Origin: Pelagimonas varians
GTDB lineage: Bacteria > Pseudomonadota > Alphaproteobacteria > Rhodobacterales > Rhodobacteraceae
Direction of reading: 5' to 3'
Assembly (NCBI RefSeq): GCF_003208435.1
Contig: NZ_QKMF01000004.1
Location: 186,001-250,000 of the forward strand
Length of the DNA: 64,000 nucleotides
Shown: piece by piece, positions 1-8,328 of the stretch
How the letters are laid out: each line of letters starts with the position of its first letter
Position numbering within the stretch: the stretch's first letter is position 1
Notes under the pieces: generated by a model
What the model was told of the DNA's origin: nothing
The model's database searches: none
What the model saw: the letters and a program-made list of their open reading frames with translations, nothing else
Made by a program: the position numbers and the translations under genes

Positions 1-51
1 GTTGTAGGCGGAATGCTTGTTCGAGCCTTGCTTGATCTTTAGCGGCGACAT
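1..51 (-). CDS. possible 5' end of a leftward gene, cut by the window edge
   Basis: An ATG at 51 on the minus strand is followed by 17 open codons to the edge, reading MSPLKIKQGSNKHSAYN. An AAAAGG sequence lies a few bases upstream and could be a ribosome binding site. It would be divergent from the hybrid kinase at 164, leaving about 110 bp for both promoters. Seventeen codons are too few to name a product, so this is an inferred gene start only. Confidence 0.35.
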   Translation of the reverse strand, partial: MSPLKIKQGSNKHSAYN

Positions 52-163
52 GTCGGGCCTTTTCGTAAAGTTGCGCGGAAAGTGCTTTGGTACTTAAACA
101 ATACTTCACGTCCATGCGCCAGAGTCAAAGCCAGCAAGGATTGAGCTTGGACAAAGTGATGCA

Positions 164-2248
164 ATGAAAGATGGGGCCAAAGACGGGTTGTTAGCCGCTG
201 GCTTGCGCACAGTGATGCGGGACATGCCAGCAGAGGTCGCTGGCGTGCTTGACGCCTTGCCGCTGTGGTTTTGGGAAACAGATGCAGATCACCGTTTCCG
301 ATACTTTTCCGATAGCTGGAAACGTTTGGTTAATGCCCATCCCGAAGCCTATCTGGGAATGTGCCGCAAAGAATACTTTATGGGCCTTTCGCACCACAGT
401 GCATCCGCGCGGCAGCATTTGAACGACCTTGAACACAAAAGGCCGTTCCGTGATTTTGTCTATCGCCATGAATTCAACCCTGGTCGAATGGACTGGGTGT
501 CCACCAGCGGAGATCCCTTGTTTAGTCCTGATGGGGAATTTTTGGGGTATCGCGGTGCCGCAATGATTTTGTCGGGTGCGGTCAAAGGGTCCAGTCAGGC
601 AATGCAGGCAGAAAAGGATTTGCTGCGACGTGCCGAGGACCTAGAACACGTCATCATCAAGCGTCAAAAGCAGATGGAGCAAACAAACCAGTTGTTGCAA
701 GAGGTTGTGGAGGCGATGGGAGAGGGATTGATGGTGACTTCGGGCACCGACACGGACGACCCTGAAAATCGCATCTTAATGGTGAACAAAGCCTGTAGAA
801 ACCTGTTCAATCTATCCGAAACCGACATCAAGCCAGATATGCCATTGCGCGATTTTCTGAAAATGCTGGCCAAACGCGGTGGCGGCGCGCGGGTTTTGCA
901 AAAGGCTCGCGACTTCAATCAGATGTTGGCTGCGGGAGAGACCGTGGTGATGGAAGTGCCCAGCACGAATAAGTTCTTTCACACAACCGCCGCCAGCAGG
1001 CCATCGGGCGGCTATGTCATGGTGCATACGGATGTCACTGACATCCAGCAAAAAAACAATGCTTTGGCGAAAGCCAAAGAAGCCGCCGAGGTTGCCAATC
1101 AAACAAAATCAAGTTTTTTGGCCACCATGAGCCATGAAATTCGAACCCCAATGAACGGGATTGTCGGGATGGCTGATTTACTGGCTGATACGCATCTATC
1201 TGAAGAGCAAACCGAATTTGTGGATACAATTCGGGGATCGGCAGTGGCTTTGACTGCGTTGATTTCCGACATCCTCGATTTTTCCAAAATTGAGGCCGGC
1301 AGGTTGGAAGTGGTCAATGAAGCCTTCGACCTGCGAAAACTGACACAAGAAATTATAGACTTGCTCACTCCATTGGCTGTTGGGAAGCAGCTGAAACTGT
1401 TTGCTCATGTCAGGGATGATGTCCCGCAAATCGTCGTGGGGGATGCGTTGCGCCTTCGGCAGGTGTTGTTGAACCTTATGGGAAATGCCGTCAAATTCAC
1501 TGAAACGGGGCAGGTTTCATTGACTGTTTCACGCGACAGGAGACTCAGGTTCCGTGTGAGCGACACAGGCATAGGTATCCCTTTTGATCGAGTGCAGCGC
1601 ATTTTTGATCCGTTTGAACAGGTCGATTCCAGTCTGTCCCGCCAGCATCAAGGCACGGGATTGGGTTTGGCCATCACCAAGCGGTTGGTGTCTCTCATGA
1701 AGGGAGAGATTGAGGTAAGCTCGCATTTGGACGACGGCACAGATGTCGACGTCTTCATTCCGCTGCGCTACGGCGTAGTCCAGGCAAAACCCGAGAGAAG
1801 AAAAGCTGCCAGCACACTGAATTTAAAAGGTATTTGCATTTTGGTGGTTGAAGATAATAAAACCAATCAATTGGTTGCGCGGCGCATTCTTGAGCGGTGC
1901 GGTGCCACAACTGTTATTGTCAACAACGGCCGCGAAGCGTTGGAGCTTTATGATGCAAATCGTTTCGATGTTGTTCTGATGGACATTTCAATGCCGGTCA
2001 TGACGGGTTTGGAAGCTTGCCGCGAAATACGAGCGCGGGAGTTGAATATGGGGTGGCCTCACAGGCCAATTCTTGCGCTGACAGGCAATGCGTTTGGCAA
2101 AGACAAAGCTGATGCGCTGGCTGCCGGAATGGATGGTTTCTTAACCAAACCGGTGCGGCGCGATGACTTGCTTTATGGCCTATCGGCGCAACTGGTGGAC
2201 AAGCAAAGGTGGGCGCATCCAGTATTGGCTGCATTGCAGTCCCAATAG
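164..2248 (+). CDS. hybrid sensor histidine kinase/response regulator (PAS-PAS-HisKA-HATPase-REC)
   Basis: A 694-residue cytoplasmic-looking hybrid kinase with no obvious membrane segment. An N-terminal PAS-like region (about 30-140) is followed by a helical linker, a second PAS-like region (about 180-295) and another coiled linker. The dimerisation domain has the SHEIRTPMN motif with phospho-acceptor His324. The ATPase domain shows the N box NLMGNAVKF, DTGIGIP and GTGLGL. A C-terminal receiver domain (about 556-680) has acidic residues EDN, phospho-acceptor Asp607 in DVVLMDISMP, and the conserved Lys in TKP. There is no output domain, so phosphate presumably passes to a separate Hpt protein, as is known for hybrid kinases. 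No partner regulator lies next to it; the next gene, ilvB, is convergent. The signal sensed is unknown. Confidence 0.9.
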   Translation: MKDGAKDGLLAAGLRTVMRDMPAEVAGVLDALPLWFWETDADHRFRYFSDSWKRLVNAHPEAYLGMCRKEYFMGLSHHSASARQHLNDLEHKRPFRDFVYRHEFNPGRMDWVSTSGDPLFSPDGEFLGYRGAAMILSGAVKGSSQAMQAEKDLLRRAEDLEHVIIKRQKQMEQTNQLLQEVVEAMGEGLMVTSGTDTDDPENRILMVNKACRNLFNLSETDIKPDMPLRDFLKMLAKRGGGARVLQKARDFNQMLAAGETVVMEVPSTNKFFHTTAASRPSGGYVMVHTDVTDIQQKNNALAKAKEAAEVANQTKSSFLATMSHEIRTPMNGIVGMADLLADTHLSEEQTEFVDTIRGSAVALTALISDILDFSKIEAGRLEVVNEAFDLRKLTQEIIDLLTPLAVGKQLKLFAHVRDDVPQIVVGDALRLRQVLLNLMGNAVKFTETGQVSLTVSRDRRLRFRVSDTGIGIPFDRVQRIFDPFEQVDSSLSRQHQGTGLGLAITKRLVSLMKGEIEVSSHLDDGTDVDVFIPLRYGVVQAKPERRKAASTLNLKGICILVVEDNKTNQLVARRILERCGATTVIVNNGREALELYDANRFDVVLMDISMPVMTGLEACREIRARELNMGWPHRPILALTGNAFGKDKADALAAGMDGFLTKPVRRDDLLYGLSAQLVDKQRWAHPVLAALQSQ

Positions 2249-2293
2249 TTGAAAGCTGGCGCGCGCGTTCAAATGACCCATTTGGACTAAAAA

Positions 2294-2318
2294 AGCCCGC
2301 TTGATGATCAAGCGGGCT
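2294..2318 (-). terminator. rho-independent terminator after ilvB
   Basis: An 11-bp perfect stem (AGCCCGCTTGA pairing with TCAAGCGGGCT) has a 3-base loop. On the minus strand it is followed by six T residues, so it terminates ilvB. On the plus strand it is followed by CTGATTTTG, so it may also slow transcripts leaving the sensor kinase gene. Confidence 0.85.
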
Positions 2319-2346
2319 CTGATTTTGTAACGACGGGTCGCGAGAA

Positions 2347-4101
2347 TTAGACCATAACCGCGCCAGATGTGCCGATTGCATCCTTGGTCGACGCTTCTCC
2401 GAGCAGCATTTTGTTGTGCGGTTCGCCCGACGGGATCATCGGGAAGCAGTTCTCGTGCTTTTCAACCAAGCAATCGAAAATCACCGGACCATCGTATTTG
2501 ATCATCTCCATGATCGCATCATCTAGGTCATCTGCATCACTGCACTGTATGCCCTTGGCACCAAAGGCCTCGGCCAATTTTACAAAGTCGGGCAGAGACT
2601 CGGACCAGCTGTGTGAATACCGTTCGCCATGCAGCAACTCTTGCCACTGACGCACCATGCCCAAGCGTTCATTGTTCAAAATGAACTGTTTAACGGGCAG
2701 GCGGTACTGCATCGCAGTTCCCATTTCTTGCATGTTCATCAGCCAGGACGCTTCGCCAGCAACGTTTACAACCAAGGCTTCGGGATGTGCCATTTGCACA
2801 CCGATGGACGCAGGAAAACCATAACCCATGGTCCCCAAACCGCCGGACGTCATCCAACGGTTCGGATCTTCGAACCCCAGGTATTGCGCGGCCCACATCT
2901 GATGCTGACCGACTTCGGTGGTGACGTAGCGGTCCATCCCCTTGGTCAAAGCTTCGAAACGCGACAGAGCATACTGCGGCTTGATAATTTTTCCGGATTG
3001 TTTGAACTTCAAACAATCGGTTTTGCGCCACTCGTCAATCTTGGCGTTCCAACGCGCGATACCTTCGCGGTTCACCTTGCGGCCCCGCGCTTTCCAAACA
3101 CGCAGAATGTCTTCAAGAACATGGCCGACATCGCCGACAATCGGGATATCTGTTTTGATGACCTTGTTGATCGAGCTAGGGTCGATGTCGATATGGGCTT
3201 TGATAGATTTGGGGCTAAATGCATCCAAACGGCCAGTAATCCGGTCGTCAAAACGCGCGCCAATGTTGATCATCAAATCGCAGCCATGCATCGCGAGATT
3301 GGCCTCGTACAGGCCATGCATGCCCAGCATACCCAACCATGCTTTGCCCGACGCGGGATAGGCCCCGAGGCCCATCAAGGTCGAGGTGATCGGAATTTCT
3401 GTGGCATCAACCAATTCACGCAACAATTGCGACGCACCGGGCCCCGAGTTGATTACGCCGCCCCCGGTATAAAACAGTGGACGTTCAGCGTTCTCAATGG
3501 CTTCGACCAACTGCGTGATGGTCTCAATGTCGCCTTTGACAGGTGGTTGATAATGGCTGAGTTGGGCCTTGGGCTTACCTTTATAGGTGGCGCTGGCGAA
3601 CTGCACATCCTTGGGAATATCCACCAGAACCGGACCCGGCCGACCAGCGGTGGCGACGTGGAATGCCTCATGGATGACATCGCCCAAATCGGCAGTATCT
3701 TTTACCAACCAGTTGTTTTTCGTGCACGGGCGGGTGATGCCAACCGTGTCCGCCTCTTGGAAGGCATCCGAACCAATCATAAAGGTCGGAACTTGACCGG
3801 TCAAAACAACGATCGGGATCGAGTCCAGCAAAGCGTCGGTAATACCGGTCACTGCGTTTGTGGCACCGGGGCCTGATGTGACCAGAACAACGCCGGGTTT
3901 ACCGGTTGACCGGGCATATCCCTCGGCGGCGTGAACCGCAGCTTGTTCGTGACGCACCAAAACGTGACGAATGGTGTTTTGCTGAAAAATGGCATCGTAG
4001 ATTGGTAGGACTGCGCCGCCGGGGTAACCGAATACAGTTTCCACACCCTGATCTATCAAGGCTTGAACCAACATTTTTGCACCGGTCATCTGACCCTTCA
4101 T
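2347..4101 (-). CDS. ilvB: acetolactate synthase, large catalytic subunit
   Basis: A 584-residue ThDP enzyme that condenses pyruvate with pyruvate or 2-oxobutyrate, the first common step of valine, leucine and isoleucine synthesis. The N-terminal domain has FGYPGGAVLPIYDA and RHEQAAVHAAEGYAR, in which Glu52 is the expected cofactor-activating residue. The C-terminal domain has the usual GDG-like metal site region; here the equivalent stretch reads NVAGEASWLMN, so the first Gly-Asp is replaced by Gly-Glu. The start at 4101 (MKGQMTGAK) is chosen because a GAGAAG sequence lies just upstream; an in-frame ATG at 4176 falls inside the attenuator and is unlikely. No small regulatory subunit (ilvN/ilvH) follows, because a terminator does. 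Expression is probably set by the leader peptide and attenuator upstream. Confidence 0.95.
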   Translation of the reverse strand: MKGQMTGAKMLVQALIDQGVETVFGYPGGAVLPIYDAIFQQNTIRHVLVRHEQAAVHAAEGYARSTGKPGVVLVTSGPGATNAVTGITDALLDSIPIVVLTGQVPTFMIGSDAFQEADTVGITRPCTKNNWLVKDTADLGDVIHEAFHVATAGRPGPVLVDIPKDVQFASATYKGKPKAQLSHYQPPVKGDIETITQLVEAIENAERPLFYTGGGVINSGPGASQLLRELVDATEIPITSTLMGLGAYPASGKAWLGMLGMHGLYEANLAMHGCDLMINIGARFDDRITGRLDAFSPKSIKAHIDIDPSSINKVIKTDIPIVGDVGHVLEDILRVWKARGRKVNREGIARWNAKIDEWRKTDCLKFKQSGKIIKPQYALSRFEALTKGMDRYVTTEVGQHQMWAAQYLGFEDPNRWMTSGGLGTMGYGFPASIGVQMAHPEALVVNVAGEASWLMNMQEMGTAMQYRLPVKQFILNNERLGMVRQWQELLHGERYSHSWSESLPDFVKLAEAFGAKGIQCSDADDLDDAIMEMIKYDGPVIFDCLVEKHENCFPMIPSGEPHNKMLLGEASTKDAIGTSGAVMV

Positions 4102-4143
4102 CGCACTTCTCCGTCTACGATCATTCACAATTGTTACGCGCAT

Positions 4144-4213
4144 AAAAAAGCCCCCGTCGGTTTGGCGGGGGCGCATGGGGTCCTGAAAGGGTGTCCGTTA
4201 CCGGCCCATGCGC
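4144..4213 (-). promoter_or_regulatory. ilvB transcription attenuator (terminator and antiterminator)
   Basis: On the minus strand, GCCCCCG (4172-4166) pairs with CGGGGGC (4156-4150) over a 9-base loop and is followed by six T residues (4149-4144), a canonical intrinsic terminator about 45 bp before the ilvB start. CCCATGCGC written on the plus strand at 4205-4213 is perfectly complementary (9 bp) to 4171-4179, which overlaps the first arm of the terminator. The upstream partner lies in the last codons of the leader peptide. This is the layout of a ribosome-stalling attenuator: stalling exposes the upstream arm, the antiterminator forms, and the terminator stem is disrupted. The overlap between the two stems is only two bases, so exclusion may also be steric. 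Confidence 0.85.
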
Positions 4214-4245
4214 TGATTTCCTACAATGACGACTAGAGCGTTCAT
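4198..4245 (-). CDS. ilvB leader peptide
   Basis: A 15-codon reading frame, MNALVVIVGNQRMGR, starts at 4245 with a strong AAAGGAG ribosome binding site 8 bases upstream and stops with TAA at 4198. Codons 4-8 are Leu-Val-Val-Ile-Val, the three end products controlled by acetolactate synthase. Its last codons overlap the upstream arm of the antiterminator. Ribosome stalling at these codons under branched-chain amino acid shortage would favour readthrough into ilvB. The peptide itself probably has no function beyond being translated. Branched-chain leader peptides ahead of ilv operons are known in proteobacteria. Confidence 0.85.
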   Translation of the reverse strand: MNALVVIVGNQRMGR

Positions 4246-4555
4246 GCCCAAGACTCCTTTAAACACGAGCCGGACGTTATGGCAGCGCGGCGGGGGCGTC
4301 AACCGTCAAAGATGGGAAATTAATGTCGCAGCCCCCCTCTGAATCTTGCCGGAAGTTGCGTCTTGAGTGGGCGGTTCGACATTTATGCAATATTCGGCGG
4401 CTGCATTGATGCCGTTGCCGGCAGCAGTCCCTAGAGTTGGGTTTCTCTGCATTAGAGGTGTTGTGCATTTATGCACCAAAGCTGGGTTTGCGCTGCTGCG
4501 CTGTGCAGGCTATTTTGTCCGAAAGCTCTGACAAAAAACACTGAAAGGCATCGGA

Positions 4556-4672
4556 ATGTTACGCTTTCATCAAATCCGCGACTTCACAACGTTTAAAGCC
4601 CTGTCGTTGATCGTGCTCATACTTTTGGCGCATGCAGTGCAGACAGGTGTCTTGGCCAGCGTCTTGGGATAA
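4556..4672 (+). CDS. possible 38-residue single-pass membrane peptide
   Basis: A short frame starts with ATG at 4556 after CTGAAAGGCATCGGA, which contains a plausible AAAGG ribosome binding site. It encodes a basic N-terminus (MLRFHQIRDFTTFK) followed by a hydrophobic stretch of about 20 residues and a short tail. I do not recognise a family. Reality is uncertain because frames this short occur by chance; the binding site, the positive-inside charge pattern and the clean hydrophobic helix argue for it. Confidence 0.35.
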   Translation: MLRFHQIRDFTTFKALSLIVLILLAHAVQTGVLASVLG

Positions 4673-4822
4673 ATGTGCGGATCCTCGCCGATTTATGGCT
4701 GCCAAGGCCGAAATCAGCCTGACTTATTGAGATTGCAACACAAGCGCGCGGCAACGTGAATTGTCTTGAGGCGGGTTTATCGTGCATCGTTGGTTAAAAC
4801 GCGTCTAACCGATGAGGGTACA

Positions 4823-5032
4823 ATGACTCGCAATTTGTTTCACCGTGATTTTACATTGCCACGCGCAGGCGTTCTGGTTCTTTTGATTGTTATGGCCTTG
4901 GCTGCCGGTCAAATTCCAGCACCAGAAAATACAATGGCGCAAGGGGCTGAGTCTGGAGTCCGTTTGATACCAGCCGTGATTCAATTGTTCGGCGCAGATT
5001 GTGTCAGTGAAGATATCGGGGTTCAATTATAG
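4823..5032 (+). CDS. small hypothetical secreted or membrane protein
   Basis: Sixty-nine codons from ATG 4823, preceded by GAGGG at 4814-4818. An in-frame upstream start at 4766 has no better binding site. The N-terminus (MTRNLFHRDFTLPRAG) is basic and is followed by a hydrophobic segment, VLVLLIVMALAAG, that could act as a signal or anchor. The rest is polar with a single Cys near the C-terminus (GADCVSED). No family recognised. It lies in an AT-richer stretch with the small frame at 4556 and the lipoprotein at 5220. Confidence 0.4.
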   Translation: MTRNLFHRDFTLPRAGVLVLLIVMALAAGQIPAPENTMAQGAESGVRLIPAVIQLFGADCVSEDIGVQL

Positions 5033-5219
5033 CGCGAGTAGTTTGTGCTTTCGTGTCGCACACCGAGCGAGAAACGCAAAAATACTGCGCAAATGTAGTT
5101 TTAGACCATTGTACATGCTGTTTTCACTCCTATAAATTCATAAATTGTGTTAACGAAAAATTATCACAAGTTAATTTTAAGCTGCCACCCTGGGGTCGGC
5201 TGCCAAAGAGGGTAAAGTC

Positions 5220-5516
5220 ATGAACGCTTCGCATGTTATTAAAGCGCTAGGTATTTCAGGTTTGTTGTTGTCTGTTGCGGCCTGTGAGGATTTCACAGGT
5301 CAAGATCCGTCAAATGCACGTCAAGAGGTCTCTCAAGACGAGTGTATCGATCTCGGAGGAAGCTCGCAGGTTGATCCCAACACAAATGAGCTTGTTTGCC
5401 TTGTACCTGCTGCAGGTGCCAGCGCGGGTGGCGCATCAACTGGTGCAGCGATTGCTGCCGGTGCAGTGCTTGTAACCGTATTTGCAATTTCCAACAGCTC
5501 GTCCGGTACGCGCTAA
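5220..5516 (+). CDS. small lipoprotein
   Basis: A 98-residue protein with a type II signal peptide: a short basic start, a hydrophobic core and the lipobox LSVAAC, so the mature chain would begin at Cys22 and be lipid-anchored. The middle is acidic with one Cys pair (Cys at DECIDL and at VCLVP) that could form a disulfide. The C-terminus is a Gly/Ala/Ser-rich hydrophobic stretch resembling a transmembrane or glycine-zipper segment, ending SNSSSGTR. A GAGGG ribosome binding site precedes it, and a strong terminator follows at 5562, so it is probably monocistronic. Function unknown. Confidence 0.75.
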   Translation: MNASHVIKALGISGLLLSVAACEDFTGQDPSNARQEVSQDECIDLGGSSQVDPNTNELVCLVPAAGASAGGASTGAAIAAGAVLVTVFAISNSSSGTR

Positions 5517-5561
5517 GGTATCATCCTCTCAGGTCGCTTGATCTGGTCGAATAAATGACTG

Positions 5562-5590
5562 AAAGCCTGCCTTTTTTGGCAGGCTTTTTT
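5562..5590 (+). terminator. rho-independent terminator after the lipoprotein gene
   Basis: AAAGCCTGCC pairs with GGCAGGCTTT over a six-T loop and continues as a run of six Ts. The 10-bp stem and T tract make this a convincing intrinsic terminator for rightward transcription; the reverse strand also carries T residues from the AAA end, but weaker. Confidence 0.85.
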
Positions 5591-5635
5591 GCTGATTGCC
5601 GACTTGCGAGGACTGGCCGTGGCAAAGCCTAGGAT

Positions 5636-6277
5636 CTACATATTTGCGCCGGTGCCCTGCAAAACCCCATGCTCCAGTGCGTAGCGGGTCAGTCCGGCCG
5701 TTGTGCTTATGCCCAGCTTGCGTTTGATGTTTTTGCGGTGCGTTTCAACGGTCCGCACCGAGATGTCCAAGGCAATAGCCACTTCTTTGTTCGATTTTCC
5801 CTGCGCCAATTGCAATAGCACCATTTGTTCGCGGTTGGTCAAAGGTTCACGATTGTTGTCAGCAGGGGCCAATGCGCCCTCGGCACCTGTACATAGATAG
5901 ACGTCGCCCGCCATGACCGCATCAATCGCAATCTTGATTTCTTCGGTCCGTACGTCCTTTAGAACGTAGCCGCGCGCGCCATGGCTGAGAGCCGTTGAAA
6001 TGTATTCGGGGCTGTCATGCATCGACAGCACCAATATCCGCGTGTCGGGGGCTTTTTCCAAAATCAGTTCCGTCGCAGATAGCCCACCAATTCCGGGCAT
6101 ATTCAGATCCATCAGGATCACATCGGGCGAAAGCTGCTCTAACTGATCGATGATTGCCTTGCCGTCTGACAGTGTCGCGATCACGGAAATATCGTCGTAG
6201 CTGTCCAAAATGGCTTCGATTCCTTCGGCGACCATCGGGTGGTCATCGACAATCACAACGCGGGTTTCAATGCTCAT
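5636..6277 (-). CDS. NarL/FixJ-family response regulator
   Basis: A 213-residue DNA-binding response regulator. The receiver domain (1-120) has the acidic pair in VIVDDHP, phospho-acceptor Asp57 in DVILMDLNMP and the conserved Lys in VLKDV. The C-terminal LuxR-type helix-turn-helix (about 143-205) has LTNREQMVLLQLAQGKSNKEVA and the recognition helix region VRTVETHRKNIKRKLG. It is translated after the sensor kinase at 6274-7695 with an ATGA overlap, so the two are one operon and a cognate pair. The pair is divergent from the TRAP operon at 8329, which is its most likely target. Target DNA is not known. Confidence 0.92.
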   Translation of the reverse strand: MSIETRVVIVDDHPMVAEGIEAILDSYDDISVIATLSDGKAIIDQLEQLSPDVILMDLNMPGIGGLSATELILEKAPDTRILVLSMHDSPEYISTALSHGARGYVLKDVRTEEIKIAIDAVMAGDVYLCTGAEGALAPADNNREPLTNREQMVLLQLAQGKSNKEVAIALDISVRTVETHRKNIKRKLGISTTAGLTRYALEHGVLQGTGANM

Positions 6278-7695
6278 GCGCGGGCCTTTGATTTTGGGGT
6301 GGCACCCTTTTCAGGCTGCAACATATGGGTCAGCGGAACTTGGGCTTCGATAACGGTTCCGGATTTGGTCGCCAAGACCCGCAATGTGCCACCCAACTGC
6401 TCCATGCGTTCTTGCATGTTGCGCAATCCGATGCCGGAGCGGTGACTCCGACGGGTTTCTTCGATCCCGCACCCGTCGTCTTCGATTCTAAGGGTGCCGC
6501 CAGCGCGATGACCACGCAAATTGACAGTAACATGTGTCGCCCCTGAGTGGCGCTCCACATTGGTCAATGCCTCTTGGGCAATGCGGTAGAGTGCGATTTT
6601 CGCCTCTTGGCTGAGCCGGTTACGGAAGACGACGGTTTCAAACCGGGTCTCGATACCCGTGCGGGCGCGAAAATCATCCGTCAGGGAACGGATTGCCGGA
6701 CCAAGCCCCAGATCGTCCAGAACACCGGGCCGCAAATCGCGGCTGATCCGGCGGACCTCGTTGATGGCTTGACCGAGATTGTCGATCCCTTTGTCCAAGG
6801 TTTCTCCGGCGCGATCATCGCCTTGGGCGAGCCGACGGCGTGTGACATCCAGCGCGTATTTTACCCCGACCAAGATCTGGCTGATCCCGTCATGCAATTC
6901 GCGGGCAACGCGGCCGCGTTCCTCTTCTTGGGTGTCAAAGACCCTTTGTGTCAGCTGCTTCAGCTTGGCGTCGGCCAAACGACGTTCGCGGATGTTGATG
7001 AACAGTCCAGACATAAAGACCAAGATCAGAGCGGAGAGGGTGATCGCCCCGATATAAAGGAATGTGCGTTGGACGCGGGCCTCGACTTCGGCGCGGGTGG
7101 CCGCAACCGAAGCGACAACGTCATCGATAAAAACCCCGGTGCCGACAGCCCATCGCCAAGATGGGAAGGACGTCACATAGGTAATCATCCGGGCTTCGAT
7201 ACCTGTTGAGGGTTTGGGCCAGAGATGTTCGACATATCCGGCACCGCTGCGGGCGGTCCACAGGAATTCTGCGACAACGGGCGTACCTTCGCTGTCCTTA
7301 TAGTCCAGCCAGTTCTTGTTGATCAGTTCGGTCTGGCGCGGCGACACTATGTTGTTGCCATCATAATCGTAGACGAAAAAGAACCCTTCGTCGCCATAGA
7401 TCATAGCGGCCAGGATTTGCATGACCTGCTTTTGGGCCGCGTCATCGTTGGGGGCCGCAGAGCCATACACAAAATAGAAACCATTGCGGGCTTGGGTCAC
7501 ATAGTTTCGCAGTTCGCTTTTCTTGGCTTCGATCAATTGCTCTTCGAGACTGCGGATTTCACGTTCAGCCAAGGCCCGAGATTGCGCTGCGACCAAAAAA
7601 GAAATCGCTGAGACCGCCAAGATCAACGGAACAGAGGCCAAAAGAAACATCTTTTGGCCGTAGCTAAGGCTGATGCGGTCGAAAAGGGACGCCAT
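6274..7695 (-). CDS. membrane sensor histidine kinase with extracytoplasmic cache domain
   Basis: A 473-residue NarX-type kinase. Transmembrane helices at about 17-37 and 212-236 flank a periplasmic single-cache domain with the typical GDEGFFFVYDYDGNN and SWRWAVGTGVFIDDV motifs. The cytoplasmic part has a HisKA_3 dimerisation helix with phospho-acceptor His268 in ARELHDGISQ and an HATPase domain with DDGCGI and GIGLRNMQERM. Cache domains of this type bind small organic ligands, often carboxylates. The regulator gene follows with a 4-base overlap. The location next to a TRAP operon suggests that it senses a carboxylate imported by that transporter; this is inference from position. Confidence 0.9.
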   Translation of the reverse strand: MASLFDRISLSYGQKMFLLASVPLILAVSAISFLVAAQSRALAEREIRSLEEQLIEAKKSELRNYVTQARNGFYFVYGSAAPNDDAAQKQVMQILAAMIYGDEGFFFVYDYDGNNIVSPRQTELINKNWLDYKDSEGTPVVAEFLWTARSGAGYVEHLWPKPSTGIEARMITYVTSFPSWRWAVGTGVFIDDVVASVAATRAEVEARVQRTFLYIGAITLSALILVFMSGLFINIRERRLADAKLKQLTQRVFDTQEEERGRVARELHDGISQILVGVKYALDVTRRRLAQGDDRAGETLDKGIDNLGQAINEVRRISRDLRPGVLDDLGLGPAIRSLTDDFRARTGIETRFETVVFRNRLSQEAKIALYRIAQEALTNVERHSGATHVTVNLRGHRAGGTLRIEDDGCGIEETRRSHRSGIGLRNMQERMEQLGGTLRVLATKSGTVIEAQVPLTHMLQPEKGATPKSKARA

Positions 7696-8328
7696 AGGGG
7701 CGGGTTAAAGCAATTTGTGTTGTGACGCAAAAGGCAATTTGTCCGTTAGCGCGTCAACATACCGCCAACCATGGCCCTGAAGGCCACAAGCTGAACAAGA
7801 AAAAGCGCTTCGTCGCGCCACATCAATCCAACCGCAAGCCGGCCCAAGAGACCAAGGATGCCGAGGTTCCAAGGGCCGGCCAAACTCTGTTGCCGCAAAT
7901 CCGGCGATCCGGGCCATCGATTTGGATCACTTGGCCATGTCCACATAGCATTCGTTTTAGTCAGGCCATTGAAGGAACAGACTTTGGCGTAATTTAAGAC
8001 TAGCAAAACAAATTCTTATAGGGCCGGGTCTAAAGGTGCCTAAGTGAATGCGTGAGCACGAAAAAGCTCATAAACGGAAGTTTTAGAATCTGCAAAATTT
8101 GTAAACACGCCAGCCAAAATCCATTTTCCGCGTGTTTCCGCGGTCATATTCGATTTCTTTTATCAATTTTAGTGATTTATTACAGTGTGTTGGAAAGTTT
8201 GCCCAGCTTCTCCGTAGCAGTGGGTATTCCTATCCGCGAAGTCTCGCCCTACGCTCCCCAAACTTGTAACGATCCGCGCGCGGGTGGGGAGCCCACGCGC
8301 ACTGACAATACCCATGGGAGGATATTTT
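7696..8328. promoter_or_regulatory. control region between the two-component pair and the TRAP operon
   Basis: About 630 bp with no convincing gene. The part next to dctP is AT-rich and holds a direct repeat TTTCCGCG at 8125-8132 and 8135-8142, spaced ten bases start to start, which fits tandem regulator sites on one face of the helix. A GGGAGGA ribosome binding site at 8316-8322 serves dctP. A minus-strand frame covering 7746-8006 contains hydrophobic residues but has no family match and no good binding site. Confidence 0.5.

Noticed and set aside
2629-3876. A 415-codon frame on the plus strand, antisense to ilvB
   Set aside because: It is a shadow of the well-supported ilvB gene; no ribosome binding site and no family-like sequence.
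7705-8006. Minus-strand frames upstream of the sensor kinase, one of them hydrophobic (7746-8006)
   Set aside because: No recognisable family, no good ribosome binding site, and two frames compete for the same DNA; left as part of the control region.
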